64,000 nt of DNA from Uranotaenia lowii (taxonomy: Eukaryota; Arthropoda; Insecta; Diptera; Culicidae). The stretch spans positions 86,931,361 through 86,995,360 of the forward strand of contig NC_073691.1 of assembly GCF_029784155.1 (NCBI RefSeq), written 5' to 3'. The notes beneath the pieces were generated by a model. That model saw nothing but the letters and a program-made list of their open reading frames with translations. It was not told the origin of the DNA and made no database searches. This document shows positions 34,635-47,168 of the stretch, in pieces (position 1 is the stretch's first letter; each line of letters starts with the position of its first letter). The translations under genes were made by a program, and so were the position numbers.

Positions 34635-35068
34635 TCTTTCGATGGCTTTGATTCAGCAGAATCTTTCAACCAAGTAGGCTCAAGCTCACCACACATAATA
34701 GAGTTCCTTTTCTTTTTACATATCAACAGAGGGCTTGACTTCCGGGATTTTATATTATAGATAGATTTTTGCATCACATCGTTTCTACGTGTGCCTGTAG
34801 TAACTCCTTTACTTCTACGTAACTAGCGGATGAATTTCACAGTAAATTCTAAGTGAATTCATTTCTTTGCATTTTCTAGAGCGTGCTGTTGTAAATTCTT
34901 ATTAGAAAGGGGAATTGACATTCAGTTGATTTGCTTAGCTGTTGTGCAGAAAAGCAGATTTTTCAATCGTTATCAATCTTCCCTAGAAGAGAAAATGTAC
35001 GCCAAGGTGGATTTTATTGGATTTAACTTGATTTTCTGGTAAGTGATAATGATGCCAAATTATAATTT

Positions 35069-35121
35069 TTTAAATGTTTTGTTTTTTCATCATCCGTTTC
35101 AACACTCGTTCTTTGGAGGTC
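35069..35121. repeat. 53-bp target-site duplication, left copy
   Basis: This 53-bp sequence, beginning TTTAAATGTTTTG and ending CTTTGGAGGTC, is repeated without change at 41119-41171 on the other side of the non-LTR element. Confidence 0.85.
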
Positions 35122-35312
35122 AGGTATCAGGTATCAGAATGGGGGTAGGCTTAATAGCGGCACGTTATTCAAACATACGGGAAAATTGTGCCTAGCCTTT
35201 TTTATCCAAGATTTCATCATTTACCTGAGAAACCTGAAAAACCTATAAAAGGAAGAAATAAATTCAATCTATTTAAGATGGCATAAAGCCTTTCCACTAG
35301 GGATTATTAGCA

Positions 35313-36938
35313 TTAAAGCTCTTTTCTACATTCGGTAAGGAATGATAGAATGTTTTTTAAGTTTAATTTCTTAAACTCAGATTCGCTTAAAGCGTAAGAT
35401 CCCAGAGTACGAAAACGTAGTCTGGCAAATGAGGGACAGTTACATATAAGATGGAAGGGATCTTCCACATCTGATTCACAACTACCACATACTGGAGATT
35501 CAGCACGCTGAATGTTGTGCATGTGATAGTTGAGTTTACAATGACCGGAGAGTGCTCTGATCAAGATGCTGCAATGAGATTTATTCAAAGTTAATAAGTA
35601 ACTCGATATGATTGGAGATGGTTTTTCTAAAAATAATTTAGTTTGACGACGAGTGTCCAACTCTTCCCAGTATCGTTCATGCTGGTTAGAGGACCAAGTT
35701 TGAGTTTGGTTTCTGAACCAACATGGTGATATTGGGACAGCCGGCTCTGGTCCGTAAAATTCCTTTTCCGACCCAGCTCTAGCGAGTTCGTCGGCGCATT
35801 CGTTTCCAAAAATTCCCTTATGTCCGGGTACCCATAGAAGGTTTAATCCATTGCCTTCAGCAAGTTCTTCGATTGCTTTCCGGCATGCGATTACCAGTTT
35901 TGATCTAGAACTGGAAGCACTGAGTGATTTGATAGCTGCTTGGCTATCTGAACAGAAATAAATTGTTCTGAACATAATTTTCTTTTGGAGTGCAATTTGC
36001 ACTCCATACATAATAGCATATACATAGCTCAGCCTGAAAGACTGTACAATATTTTCCTAGAGGTTGAGCATATTTTATGTTCAACTCGTGACAGTAAATT
36101 CCTGCACCTGCACGGCCGTTTGATAATGAACCGTCAGTATAGAATACAATATGAGAGGACATTTGGTCCTCTACGAAACCTGATAACCATTCTTGAGGAG
36201 AAGGAAATATGACTTCAAACCCCATGTAGGGAAAACTACTCGAGAGTGTTAAATCGTTTGGCGCTAGATTAAACTTGTTTAATCTAACTAATTCAGGCCA
36301 CACATTTGTATGATTCGATGATCTTTCGATATTTCCTGACAGCCAGAGACCAACTGCTTGTAGACGGAAAGCACATGAGAAGGCTTCCTGTTTTAGGAAC
36401 AAGTGTAGAGGTTTGATAGAAAACAGAGCTTCTAGTGCTGCAGTAGGAGTTGTAGTGAACGATCCGGACATCCCCAAAAGACACATTCTTTGAAGGTGAT
36501 TTAGTTTAGTCCGAACTGTTGCAACTTCTCCTTTCTGCCACCACACTAGACACCCATAGGCCAGAATTGGTCTTACTATTGTGGAGTAAATCCAGTGAAA
36601 ATGTTTGGGTTTGAGTCCCCAGTTTTTCCCGATTGCACGTCGGCATTGTCCGAAGGCCATGCATGCTTTTTTGATTCTGAATTCGATGTGATCTGACCAG
36701 TTTAATTTGGAGTCAAGAATGACACCCAAATATTTAACTTGATCAGACACGGTGATTTCGGAACCATAAAACGGCAGAGGGCGCACCCCGCGGGTGATAC
36801 GTTTTTTAGTAAATAAAACAATATTAGTTTTTAGAGGATTAACTGAAAGTTCTACATGAGAACACCATCGTTCAACAGAGCGCAGAGCTTGTTGCATTAT
36901 ATCAAATAATGTGCTTATGCACAAACCTCTTACCAGCA
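35313..36938 (-). pseudogene. RT C-terminal part and RNase H of the I/LOA-type element
   Basis: Continues the polyprotein after the solo LTR. The reverse transcriptase thumb region contains WCSHVELSVNPLKT and QVKYLGVILDSKLNW. The RNase H domain shows the catalytic blocks FYTDGSLSNGRAGAG, CSDSQAAIKSL and WVPGHKGIFGNECADELA. A C-terminal zinc-knuckle-like CGSCESDVEDPFHLICNC follows. A frameshift near 35990-36010 splits the RNase H between its first and second blocks. The stop is at 35313. The product would reverse-transcribe the element RNA at the target site and remove the RNA strand. Confidence 0.8.
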
Positions 36939-36942
36939 GAAG

Positions 36943-38672
36943 TGTTACCCTCTAGCTCTCGGGATAGGGAAAAACAAATTAATGTTGCATGGGAGGTGGG
37001 TGGTATCTCAAAGGGTCGCTTATACAATGTAAGATCTGTCAACTGCTGAGTTACCGGCAACCAAGGAACAGGGGGAATTGGGAACACAAAACAGTCGCGA
37101 ACCGATTCGCCTATCGGTCCGTAGAATCGTCTGGGTTCTTACAACCTGGTCGAAACCACCGACAGTGGTGTTTAACCACTTGTCTATAAACAAATTGAAA
37201 TTGTACAGGCAATCTACTATCTTGCTGTGGAAATGAAATGCAAATAAATATTGGAAATGGAAATTGGTATCAAATCAACAGGGACGAATTGTGGGAAACT
37301 TTCTCACCTCCAGAGCTACACCTTCAGACTAATTACCACCTTATTTACAAACATTTTAGGATATATTATAGCGTTTTAACATTACATGTAAGTGACGTCA
37401 CACGTGTACTTGCGCATTCTTCTTGATTTCTTCGGCAGAACGTCGGTCGATGATGGATGCAGATTCAGGTCACGTTGATAGGCTGCTTCACGGAGGCGAT
37501 GGCCCTTTGTAGCTTGATTTAATAGCTTTAAAAGTGTGACTTGGCATATGTGGTCACACAAAATGGCGTTTTAAAGCTGATCTGGTGAACCTTCGGAATT
37601 TGATGAGAGTTCCGAAAAGCCTTTCGTTGTCTTCGGAATGGCCACGGTCCACCGAAAAGGTTTCTTCCTGTCCGCTAGGTCGAGTTAGGTAGAGGTTAGG
37701 ACTGCCACGGGTTGATAGCAACAATTGCCGATTTTTTCCACGGCCACACGTGCTTTTTATTGGAAAACCTGGATTTTTAGAATATAAAGCAAAAAAGGCC
37801 CTATTTGGACCTACCCAACGCATTAATTTTTGGTCAGGTACAGGTTTCCTATAAACGTCCACTCCGTCCATTACAAAATCGTTATAATAAAGTTTTGATT
37901 CACGCAAGTACATCTTTTTCATCATAATTTTAGCAAGTACATTTTGTATAAGATGGGCTTTATGTTACATGTAACAATTATTATAAATTACCTTTTTTAG
38001 CTGCTAAACTTCTTATCCATATAATTTTAACTTTTTCACGTGTATATGGCGAAGTCCTATTTTGGTGTATATCAACTATGTTAAGGTTATGTAATAACGT
38101 GTAATTTCACTTTTTATCATTTTCAATTCACCTTTTTAGTTAAACGTACTTTTTGTGTGTACGTTAACTTTTAACTGCTTATATCCTCCACTTAGACCTA
38201 GAATGTAACACTAAAAATGAAGAAAATTCCCAACAATCACTTGAAAAATAATTATTACTTTTACGACACTAAACCGGCACACACAACTTGCTTCGATGAA
38301 AGCTGCGGACAGAAAGACAGCAGATTGCCCGGATGTTGTTTGCGAAGTTAGAGTGGTGTAAGAGCGAACAAGCAAAACGCGGGAATTGACATTTACATTC
38401 TACCCATCAGAATTCGTCTCCATGAGACGACTCAGCTAGCGACCGCAAGATGGCTTAATGTAGGATGTTCATACCTGACCACCAGTTACATCCACCTTGA
38501 ATCAGTCTGTCAAAAGTATAAGCGACTAACGCTCATGGATGCATAACTGTTATACGCCCCAAGAGTGTCTGGGATTAAGGGATTAGAATGGTTCAAGGAA
38601 ATTGAGAACGAGGAGGTAAATAAAACAATTCTTGTGGCGGAATAACAAGTAAGTTTGAAACAGATGGTTACA
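36943..38672 (+). mobile_element. solo LTR inserted in the non-LTR reverse transcriptase
   Basis: The insert starts TGTTACCC, ends GGTTACA and is flanked by GAAG on both sides (36939-36942 and 38673-38676). This TG...CA structure with a 4-bp duplication fits an LTR. AATAAA at about 38619, some 50 bp from the right end, fits a polyadenylation signal in plus orientation. Removing it restores the host frame immediately after the FADD box. No gag or pol inside, so it is read as a solo LTR; 1.73 kb is long for one. Another insertion type with the same flanks cannot be excluded. Confidence 0.6.
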
Positions 38673-40699
38673 GAAGATAATCATCTGCGAATCCATAGGT
38701 TGGTATTCCACGGTCTTTGAGTTTTCTCAACAAGCCGTCTGCAACTAGGTTCCACAAAAGAGGTGATAGTACACCGCCCTGTGGGCAACCACGTGTGCTA
38801 ACTTTTGTTATTGAAGCCTGTCTTAAAGACGAATGAAGATTCCTGTTACTCAGCATAGCGCAATCCAGTTAGTTATAACAATAGGCACTCCATGAAGTAG
38901 TGCCGCATCCATTATTGATGTAAACGAGACATTATCAAATGCTCCTTCTATGTCTAGAAATGCTCCTAGACATGATTCTTTCTGTGAAAAACTATTTTCA
39001 ATATTATGTACTACGTTGTGCAGAAGAGTTAATGTTGATTTTCCTGTTTGGTATGCATGTTGTGTCGCATTAAGCGGATGTTGGACAAGGCATTCTTGCC
39101 TGATATGATGATCAATTAAACGTTCAAGTGCTTTTAATAGAAATGAACTTAGACTAATAGGACTTTTGGCTTCGTCGTATGATGATCGTCCCCCTTTAGG
39201 GATGAATTTCACGGCTATCTGCCGCCAAGGTTTAGGAATATATCCATGAGCAAAACTGCTTATCATTATTTTTCTTAATATGTGTTTGAAATGATCGAAA
39301 CCTTTTTGAAGCAAAACTGGAAATAAACCGTCACTTCCAGGAGATTTGTATTGAGCAAAACCATCGATTGCCCATTTGATCGATTCTGTAGTAACTATTT
39401 TCCGAGCAAAATGCAAGGAATCTAGACTTCCAGAAAAGAACTCAGGCTCTATCGATGAATCTTGATCAACACATCCTGGAAAGTGAGTATTAAATAGACA
39501 ACTTAATGTTTCTTCGTCGTTTGATGTATAATCACCACTAGGGGTTTTAAGGTATGAAACCTGATAATCTTTTGATTTGGCTAAGACTTTATTTAACCTA
39601 CTTGCTTCGTGCAAGCTTGAAATGTTTGTGCAGTAGCTCTGCCAACTTGAGCGTTCGGCAGCTCTTGTTGCTTTCCGGTAAGCTCTGCGAGCCAACTTAA
39701 AAGCATCAAAACCTTCCGTGCGCCTTCGGTTCCAAGAGCGTCTGCAGTTTTTTCGTAATTTACTGAGATTTGAGTTCCACCATGGTGTACTGTTTTTGTT
39801 GAATTTCAACGTTCGTAAGGGACACGCTTCTTCATAGGAATTTAAAATAATTTCGGTGGTTTTTGCAACCACTTCATCCAACTCAGAAGGAGTAGTAATT
39901 TCAGGTGTATATCCATGAAATTTAGTAGCAAGATGCTCCAAATATAGGTCCCAATTAGTTGTTCTTGGGTTTCTGAATGTAATTGTTTCTAAAAACTCAC
40001 CTGAGTGTTCAAAATAGATAAACCTGTGGTCAGAAATCGATTCTTCGTTAGGCACATGCCAATTTAAAATTTCCTGAGAAATTGTTCTAGAACAAAGTGT
40101 GATGTCAATCACCTCTTCTCTGTCACACCTAACAAAAGTTGGTTATTTCCTACATTTAGAATTTCTAAATCAGTGCTGCTTAAATATTCCATTAAATTTA
40201 AGCCTCTCAGATTGATATCTGAGCTACCCCATACAAAATGATGGGCATTGGCATCACAGCCAATTACAAGAGGTATATTTTGTGATTCACAGAATGAAAT
40301 GACATTTTTTAAATCATCCGTAGGGGATGATTGTTCATATGGTGAGTATGCTGAACAGTAGATGTATTTTCTATCAGGCAGCGAAACCTGAACGACGCAA
40401 ATGTCTCTTGTTGTTAGATTGGGTATAAGTGTAGCATTTAAAGAATTGTTTATCAATATACATGCACGAGGCATTATTCGGGCACTAGTCATTCCAATTA
40501 CACTGATCACAGTAAAGTTTGGTTTGAGCAAATTCCCTAAGTAAAAAGTTCCATTTCGGAAATAGGGTTCTTGGACCAAGGCGATTGATGCAGTTCCATT
40601 AAGGATTAAACGACATAAGTTCAGCGTAGCGGTTCTTTTGTGCTGCAGATTTATCTGTGCAACCTTAATAGAATGTATTTCTATCAAAGAATTCCACAC
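38673..40699 (-). pseudogene. APE endonuclease and RT N-terminal part of the I/LOA-type element
   Basis: Begins with an apurinic endonuclease-like domain: AQINLQHKRTATLNL, ALVQEPYFRNG, VIGCDANAHHFVWG, VIDITLCS and SISDHRFIYF are the metal-binding and catalytic blocks that nick the target DNA. The reverse transcriptase follows: LGAFLDIEGAFDNV (first Asp region), STRGCPQGGVLSPLLWN, and FADDYLL (catalytic Asp pair) at the edge of the inserted LTR. Frameshifts near 40135 (between two endonuclease blocks) and near 38858 (before the CPQGGVLSP block) disable it. The apparent GTG start at 40699 is a frame boundary, not a proven start. Confidence 0.8.
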
Positions 40700-41118
40700 A
40701 TATTTCCATCACACACAAGAACCCCTGCACCTTCTTATCGACGCATGAAGCGGGGTATCCCATACAGGATGAAAATTATAAAATCGTGTGTATAATCTGA
40801 ATCCCACGAGTTGCCAGGAAAAATAAGGCCTTTTGCACCAGTGCCTGGCTATAGTGCAGACCTTAACAACGTTCTGCTTAAGATAGGATTATTATACACC
40901 CTCCTACCCTCACTTTGGGGCCCGCAGGCACAGAACCACCTTGAAGCGGGTGTTTACAAAATTTAGGAGAATACAACTCGTGCATGCGCATTAATAGCAA
41001 TAAGCACAATTGGTGAATCCTCCCTGAAGAAACTTGGCTTGGAACCAAGCCAAGGTTCCCCCCTCCCAATGTGATAGTCGCATTTGAAGAATGACTAACG
41101 CATATGGGAAGTACTGGA

Positions 41119-41171
41119 TTTAAATGTTTTGTTTTTTCATCATCCGTTTCAACACTCGTTCTTTGGAGGTC
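41119..41171. repeat. 53-bp target-site duplication, right copy
   Basis: Identical to 35069-35121. Sequence beyond it (CTGAGTATCC...) continues the pre-insertion site. Confidence 0.85.
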
Positions 41172-42235
41172 TGAGTATCCTCCTGGAGTCCTACCGTATA
41201 CGGATTACATATGACTGTCCGGGTTCAACAGCGCACCGATTACGCAACAACGTACAAGGTGAAGTATTTTGAATTTAAATTATTAATTTTTCATTAATGT
41301 ATACTTTCCTATCTCTACAGTATTCAACAAACCAAAATAACATTGAAGGAATTGAAGTGTTTTAATTTCTCATAAAGTGTAGTGTATCTAAGTGTTAATA
41401 TTGTTAAAATAAAGTTAATTCCATTGTTAACTTGTTTTGTTTTGAACATTTTTATCGAAAATAAAAATACGAAAGAAAAATCAACCTTAATTTTACTCGG
41501 GTATTAATACGAATCAAATTGAATTTTATCGTAAATTATATTTATCACCATTTTCTTTGAATAATCACTATAACTTCATCAACAACTTCATAACGCACTT
41601 ACGATGTAAAAAAAAACCTCCAAGCGCAAAATAAATGTTTTAACCATTTTATTGCATCCTTATACTCGAAGTAAAGTAGATTAATGTGCATAACTATCAG
41701 TATAGGTGTAGGACATGGGCAGTTGAGTTAAATTGCAAATTTAGATAAATAATTTATGAAAAAAAATAACTCTCAACTCAGTAGCCACTTTATCAAATAT
41801 AACGTGAACAAAAGTTGACAAACAGCTCTGAATTTGCCTGATGTGCAAATATTGCTGCGGTTCTCATCTACAAAATGGCTTGAAATTATTTTAAAAAACT
41901 ATGGAAGCTCTAGTGAAATCGAAAAGAAGGATGAAGTTAGTAGCAGATGCTTGCCAGGGCATAAGAGGACGAAAAAAGAAGAAGCTGCATTGGAAATTAA
42001 ACGAGTGAGATGCTTGAAGCATCTGGTGCTGCCTGGCTGCTCAAGCTGCCCTTATGGTTAATGAAATCGTCCAAATGTTTATTTTAAATAAGCTAACTTG
42101 AAAAAGGGTGGGATCTTTGGGAGCTGTAGTTTGTTCTTTATATTTTTGAGTAAAGAAACATAAATTGCATTCAAAACATATGAAAGTACATATCAGAATA
42201 ACAACATACAAAAAGTATCATTGTAAAAAAAATCT
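41172..42235. other. no gene recognised
   Basis: AT-rich DNA with a short purine-rich frame at 41834-42061 that has no family features. Confidence 0.4.
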
Positions 42236-44470
42236 TTACATCAAAACCGGAATTGAATCCTCGATCATCCGATCAAAATGCTCACGCCCATAACCACCAA
42301 GCCCAAGGCCAGATTAAGGGGGGGGGGGGGGCAAAAGGGGCAATTGCCCCGGGCCCCCCGGCTCAGGGGGGCCCCCCGAGAGAAAAAAAAATTAACATTA
42401 CCTTAATCATAATACTCTAATTTCTACAAATCTATGAAAAGGAATCCAAACTAGAAAATCGGTATGAAAACTTGAAATAATATCTAGAATAGTTTTTCTC
42501 TTGCATAAGTTAAGGGGGCCCCCTAGAGTTAAAGCAGTGATGAAGTTCTCCCGCATTTTGCGGGCTAAGAATCTCAAAATCTTAGCAAAATCGCATTGAA
42601 TTTAAATATTTTCAACCCAAAATCTAGACAAAAATAATGTGCATCGAATTCGAAACTAGAATTTAAAAAAATATGAGGCAAAACACCAATTTTTATAGAA
42701 ATATTTCAGAATATCTTGACTGTACAGAACATGAAAAATAAAGAAAAATATCTCCTCATTTTCACTTCATACAAACGTCTTGCACAAAAATAATTTTTAT
42801 TATTAAGTTTACATTCTAAATAATGCTTACTGCCCTAAAATAGCAGCTAATTTAACCAAAACTGGTTCACAGTGCTAATAGAGAACAGAGATTCTTCAAG
42901 ATAAACATTTCAAAATTTCATCCGGGCAGTATCTGGGTTATACCCGGTTTATTATAACTTTCCACTTTTCGATCATTATTTTTGTTGGTTTATGAGTTCT
43001 AAATCCTTTTCCTTCCCTATTTTAGAAAATAAAATCTTTTTTTTTTCTGTTTTTCAAATACAGTTTTGAAAGAAAAACTGTAGTTGCCTTTTTTTTTTCA
43101 TAGGTGATGGAAAGAATTAGAGAAACATGAGGTATCAAAGAACGAAAGAACATAAGCCGTAAGTCGTAGTTGCCTAAATTGGACCGAACGACAGAACACA
43201 GTGTCTTTATTGAATTTCTATCTCAATTTCTGTCTTAGACTTGAAATTCGTATTAAATATTTTCAACGGATTTAACAAAAATTTTATCATCTACTGAAGT
43301 TATTATTCTGAAGTCAGCATATCGTTTTCCAAATGATCATTCTCAAATTATCATAAAAACGATCTCATAGTTAAGTTGCAAATATCATTGAGAGATTCTC
43401 TTAACATGAATTTTGTTTTTAATTTTGTCTTTTTCCAGGTTCATTTCATTGAGATTTTCAAGTATTGTGTTGTTTCCTCAGTTACTGAAGTTCAGTTTCA
43501 TGGTTTTTCTGAATTTTGATTCTTTATCCCTCATTTGGATTCCTTATCTGACTTTTTTCAATGATAACTGAATCTGTGTTTTATACATTTAATCTCTATT
43601 CAGATTTATTTTAATCGATCATTTTTGCACTTATAACCCTTTGGCTTTGAGAGCATCGGATGAAACTTTTGTCACATTTAGAATAACAATTTTTTTTATC
43701 TGATGAGAATCATATACATAAATATTGAAAAACTTTTAAACTTTTTTTTGTGTTTCAAAGATTTAAAATTGAAATGCACATTTGTAATCTTGAAATTGAA
43801 GGCTTGAAACTCTGTTTTTTTTTAAATTAAATTCATATATTCTTTCTCAGAACTTGTTTTAAAGTTATTATTTTGATTTAAGACACTGAATTGTGGTTCT
43901 GAATGTAACCTGATATTCAGTCTTGAATTCTTATCTATATGTAATTTGAATTTAATTATTTTGGTTATTTTTTTTAATTTTGTATTCAATGTTTCATGAT
44001 TCTTCCCAATGATCATGAGTTGAATATTTCTCAATGAATCACAAACCAGACGAGCAATGATGAAATGAAAATCATTTAAACTATCTATCCGGTCATTTTT
44101 CTTAATCAGAAAATTTGAGTTGGTGATAAGGTTATTTAAAAAAATGAGAATTAAATTTCGCATTTTGCAGCTCGAATCAGAGCTTCAATTTAAAAAAAAA
44201 TCTTAACTCTCCCGCAATGTTTGCACGTGATCAATTAATAGTTTTTATTTGAAAATACCAGAAACTATCTTCAACGCAGACAACATGGCTATTGGAGACA
44301 GTAAACTGAGCTCATATTCAGATCTTTTACACGTTTAAAATGTATTGTATTTTCTGGGATAGCATTTGAAAAAAAAAACGAATCATAGGGGCCCCCCGAC
44401 AAAAATTGCCCCGGGCCCCCGATGGCTTTATCCGGCCCTGACCAAGCCACAAGATCACAACAAGAAGGGA
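42236..44470 (-). repeat. tRNA-derived SINE split by a hAT element
   Basis: Left of the hAT, the minus strand has a B-box-like GAGGATTCAATTCC and part of an A box. Right of it, GTGATCTTGTGGCTTGGT completes the head. Joining them over one copy of ACCAAGCC gives a SINE head like that at 16765-16848. The insertion lies in the A-box region. Confidence 0.55.
42304..44440. mobile_element. non-autonomous hAT element, copy 2
   Basis: ACCAAGCC flanks both sides (42296-42303, 44441-44448), a perfect 8-bp duplication. The ends are CAAGGCCAGATTAAGG and CTTTATCCGGCCCTG, with large inverted G/C-rich subterminal blocks (GGCAATTGCCCCGGGCC and its counterpart). It is the inverse-orientation relative of 14679-15924 but 0.9 kb longer. 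No transposase signature; the AT-rich frame at 43822-44163 on the minus strand is low-complexity. Confidence 0.85.
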
Positions 44471-45368
44471 TTAGAAAAACTTTTTATAAAAAGACACCGG
44501 TTGCTGCGAATGATGATCCAACACATCATGCACATTAAACAGTTTATCAAATATATTGCACAGTAGACAAATTTTCTTAAGGGTTGTATGCCTCCACCAA
44601 TGGATTTTTTGAAAAATGAATGAAGTAGGGATAATATATAGAGTATAAGCTATCAAATGGCACAACTTTCTCCATTTTGAAAAAAGGCATATTAGACCGT
44701 TTATCAAATATGGGCGGCTCGGAAGAATGTGAATTTGATGGCCTTGAGTTATTTATTAAAGCCCTTTAAAATATGGAGTATAGCATTCAGAAGAATGAGA
44801 AACCCAGAATATAATTGAGGCTGAAATTGGTTTCTTGAGGAATATTTTTATTTTGCTAATTCTGTTGACTATCGTGGGTATTCAACACCTGTAGCATGGC
44901 AACCAACTTGTGATGTGTGAAATTAGTATTCGATAAATGAATTGAATTAAGTTCAAACAGTTGGTTTAAGATTTTGAACATGTTTATTTACACTTCTTAG
45001 GAAAACCCCATTTCATACACGAGGTGGGGGTTTCGTTCGTCAAGATTTGAGTTTCAAAACAAAAGGCTATCTGAATTGCTAACCAAAATCTACAATTAAA
45101 AATAAGTTTCAATTCGTGAACGTATTATAAAGTCGTCAAATGAAATGTCTTAGGCCTAGATTGATTTAAGACACAATTCCGCCGGAGTCGAGCCAATTTC
45201 CTGACATGTATGATAACACTTATTTTTAATACCTTTTCGATGAAGTGGTTTCCCGGTAGATTCATTTCTTGTACTGAAAATTTTACTTGGAAACATTCTC
45301 CATAGGGGGGGGGTGAGGGGGGGGGGGGTGAGGGTTAAACAGCTCACGGCATCCGCGTTCCGCTCCAT
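44471..45368. other. no gene recognised; G-runs near 45305-45335
   Basis: Mostly AT-rich. Two G-runs separated by GTGA at about 45305-45335 lie just before the retrotransposon fragment below. Confidence 0.4.
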
Positions 45369-45476
45369 TGGAAAGAGGCTTACATGTTTCCGGTAAACAA
45401 AAAAGGTGACTGGAAAAATGTTAACAGTTATCGCGGTGTTTCTTTCTTATAGCGATTCCAAACTGTTTGAGCTGAT
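45369..45476 (+). pseudogene. short reverse-transcriptase fragment (Jockey/CR1-like)
   Basis: The frame from 45369 reads WKEAYMFPVNKKGDWKNV then NSYRGVSFL, the familiar PVxKKGD...YRGI block at the start of non-LTR reverse transcriptases. After a TAG and frame change it continues SDSKLFELI, the expected next block. Nothing else of the element remains nearby. Confidence 0.65.
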
Positions 45477-47168
45477 CCAAGGATCCTGGAAGATTTTATG
45501 TATATACATTTCTCCTCTAACTTGCATCTAACCTCCCTTTTGCATGATACATCATTTGACGGCAAGCCTTTATCTATTTTTTATGGCAAATAATACGCGG
45601 ATTTTGAAAGATGGTACTCAATGTCTAATGCGCTTACCCTATTGCTTTCGAATTTTGAGCATAAAGTTGTTAAATTTATAAGAAAAAAAAAAAGAATCTG
45701 TTTTGTATGTACATATGTAGGTATGCGTGGTGTCCCATTTGTTTTGTCCAATACTGTTTGACTTACGAGCAAAATCAAAGCCAACATATTAAGCGTTCTG
45801 TAGCATGATCAAATTCAAACTGACACCCAACAAAGGTGTAAAACCGCACTTGGATCCGCCACACGTTTCATCAACACCTGGGTAGTAACTAGGAAGGATG
45901 ATTTTTACACAGTTTGACTCTGCGGTGATCCGCAAATCTATTTTGTCTATTAAACCGCTCACATCGAGTGACGGCACTAATGGGCTAATTATTCGATTAA
46001 TTAGTGATAATTATCAGCTAGTCTCATCAGAATGCCACTCATACTGTATTGCGGCACGACACGCGTGGCAGTGCAAAGTGCAAATCGTGACTAAGTCGCT
46101 CTTTATCTGTTCAAAATCATTCATTCATTCGGTTTGATCCATCCATACAACACCTGTGTGACAGAAAACATACCATAGATATACCTGAATGTAGATTGAT
46201 ATCGTACCCCAAGCATCAAGTCACACTCACTCACAACGACTCGATTGCTAGCAGTCTGGAATCTACTACAAGGTATGAACCCGTAGTAAATGGGTGAAGT
46301 GACCGAGGGAAGTTCCGGCCAGGGCGTTGCGAGCACATCCATTCAGGTATGGGATATCTGTTCTGAATTATTGATAATTTTAAACGATGCAGTGTGTCCA
46401 TTGAAATGTATGTTGTGGTAATGTCCATCGATTAGGTAATGGTCGTTATAAAATTTTTCAACCAACCCTGGAGTCACAGTTTCGAATGCTTTACTTTCAG
46501 TTGATTTTAAAATTGAATTGAAAAGTTTCACGACTTTTTCACAAACGATTTTATCACAACACTTTTGACAACCGCGAGAGTGGAAAGACAAACAAAAATA
46601 GGTCCCTGCCGAAGTTTTCTCATCGCGCAAGCCAGAAGAACACATTTCATTGTTTTTATTTATCTTCCGCGAAATTAGGTCTGGTAAACCACAAAACCAA
46701 ACAAAACGTGAAATGCGTATCCACTGTCACAGAAGCCAGCCACCCTCATTCGTGTGTTTCGTAAGTTGACGCAACATATTTTTCGCTCTCCCGAGGGTGA
46801 AAGTATACATACGGATGTGTACGTTGGGGCTTTTTATGCTGGTGGTTGAGTTTTACGAAAAATGGAGCCCGGTGCTTGACGAAAACTGTAGACATTACAC
46901 TTTATCAATAACTGGAATAGACTATAATGAGACATTTTTCCTCTGAAGAGGAATTTCGAGTTGAATTTCTCTAGTGTGAACTAATTTTTAAGTTTTGAGT
47001 TGTGAAAATCAATTTTTAAAATGTCAATGCCGTATTTACTCCTTTATTATAAAAACTGATTAAATCATAGTTCATTTATAAATGGGACAATTTTTTTGCT
47101 GATAGCTAATTTCCTAGTTATCGGCAATACAAAGTTTGGGCTGCATTTTGTTGTCTGTAAAAAGTAGG
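45477..47168. other. no gene recognised
   Basis: About 45790-46870 is less AT-rich, with scattered short frames on both strands, but shows no family signature, TIR or TSD. Confidence 0.35.

Larger units (their letters stand above)
35122..41118 (-). mobile_element. I/LOA-type non-LTR retrotransposon (defective, with nested solo LTR)
   Basis: Bounded by a 53-bp direct repeat, the element runs on the minus strand. Its 3' end at 35122 carries two copies of the heptamer GATACCT (sense), a short tandem-repeat tail as seen in I/LOA/R1-type elements in place of poly(A). It encodes an APE endonuclease, reverse transcriptase and RNase H. The 420 bp upstream of the endonuclease frame (40700-41118) contain no clear gag, so ORF1 is missing, either by 5' truncation or because the family lacks it. 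A solo LTR of 1.73 kb interrupts the RT. Clade placement rests on the RNase H domain and is inference. Confidence 0.8.

Noticed and set aside
37554..37925. 123-codon minus-strand frame inside the solo LTR
   Set aside because: No recognisable domain; LTRs rarely code and the frame has no support.
41834..42061. 75-codon open frame, lysine-rich
   Set aside because: No match to a known family by eye and no conserved motif.
43822..44163. 113-codon minus-strand frame in hAT copy 2
   Set aside because: Low-complexity Asn/Ile/Lys/Leu composition from AT-rich DNA; no DDE or hAT dimerisation motif.
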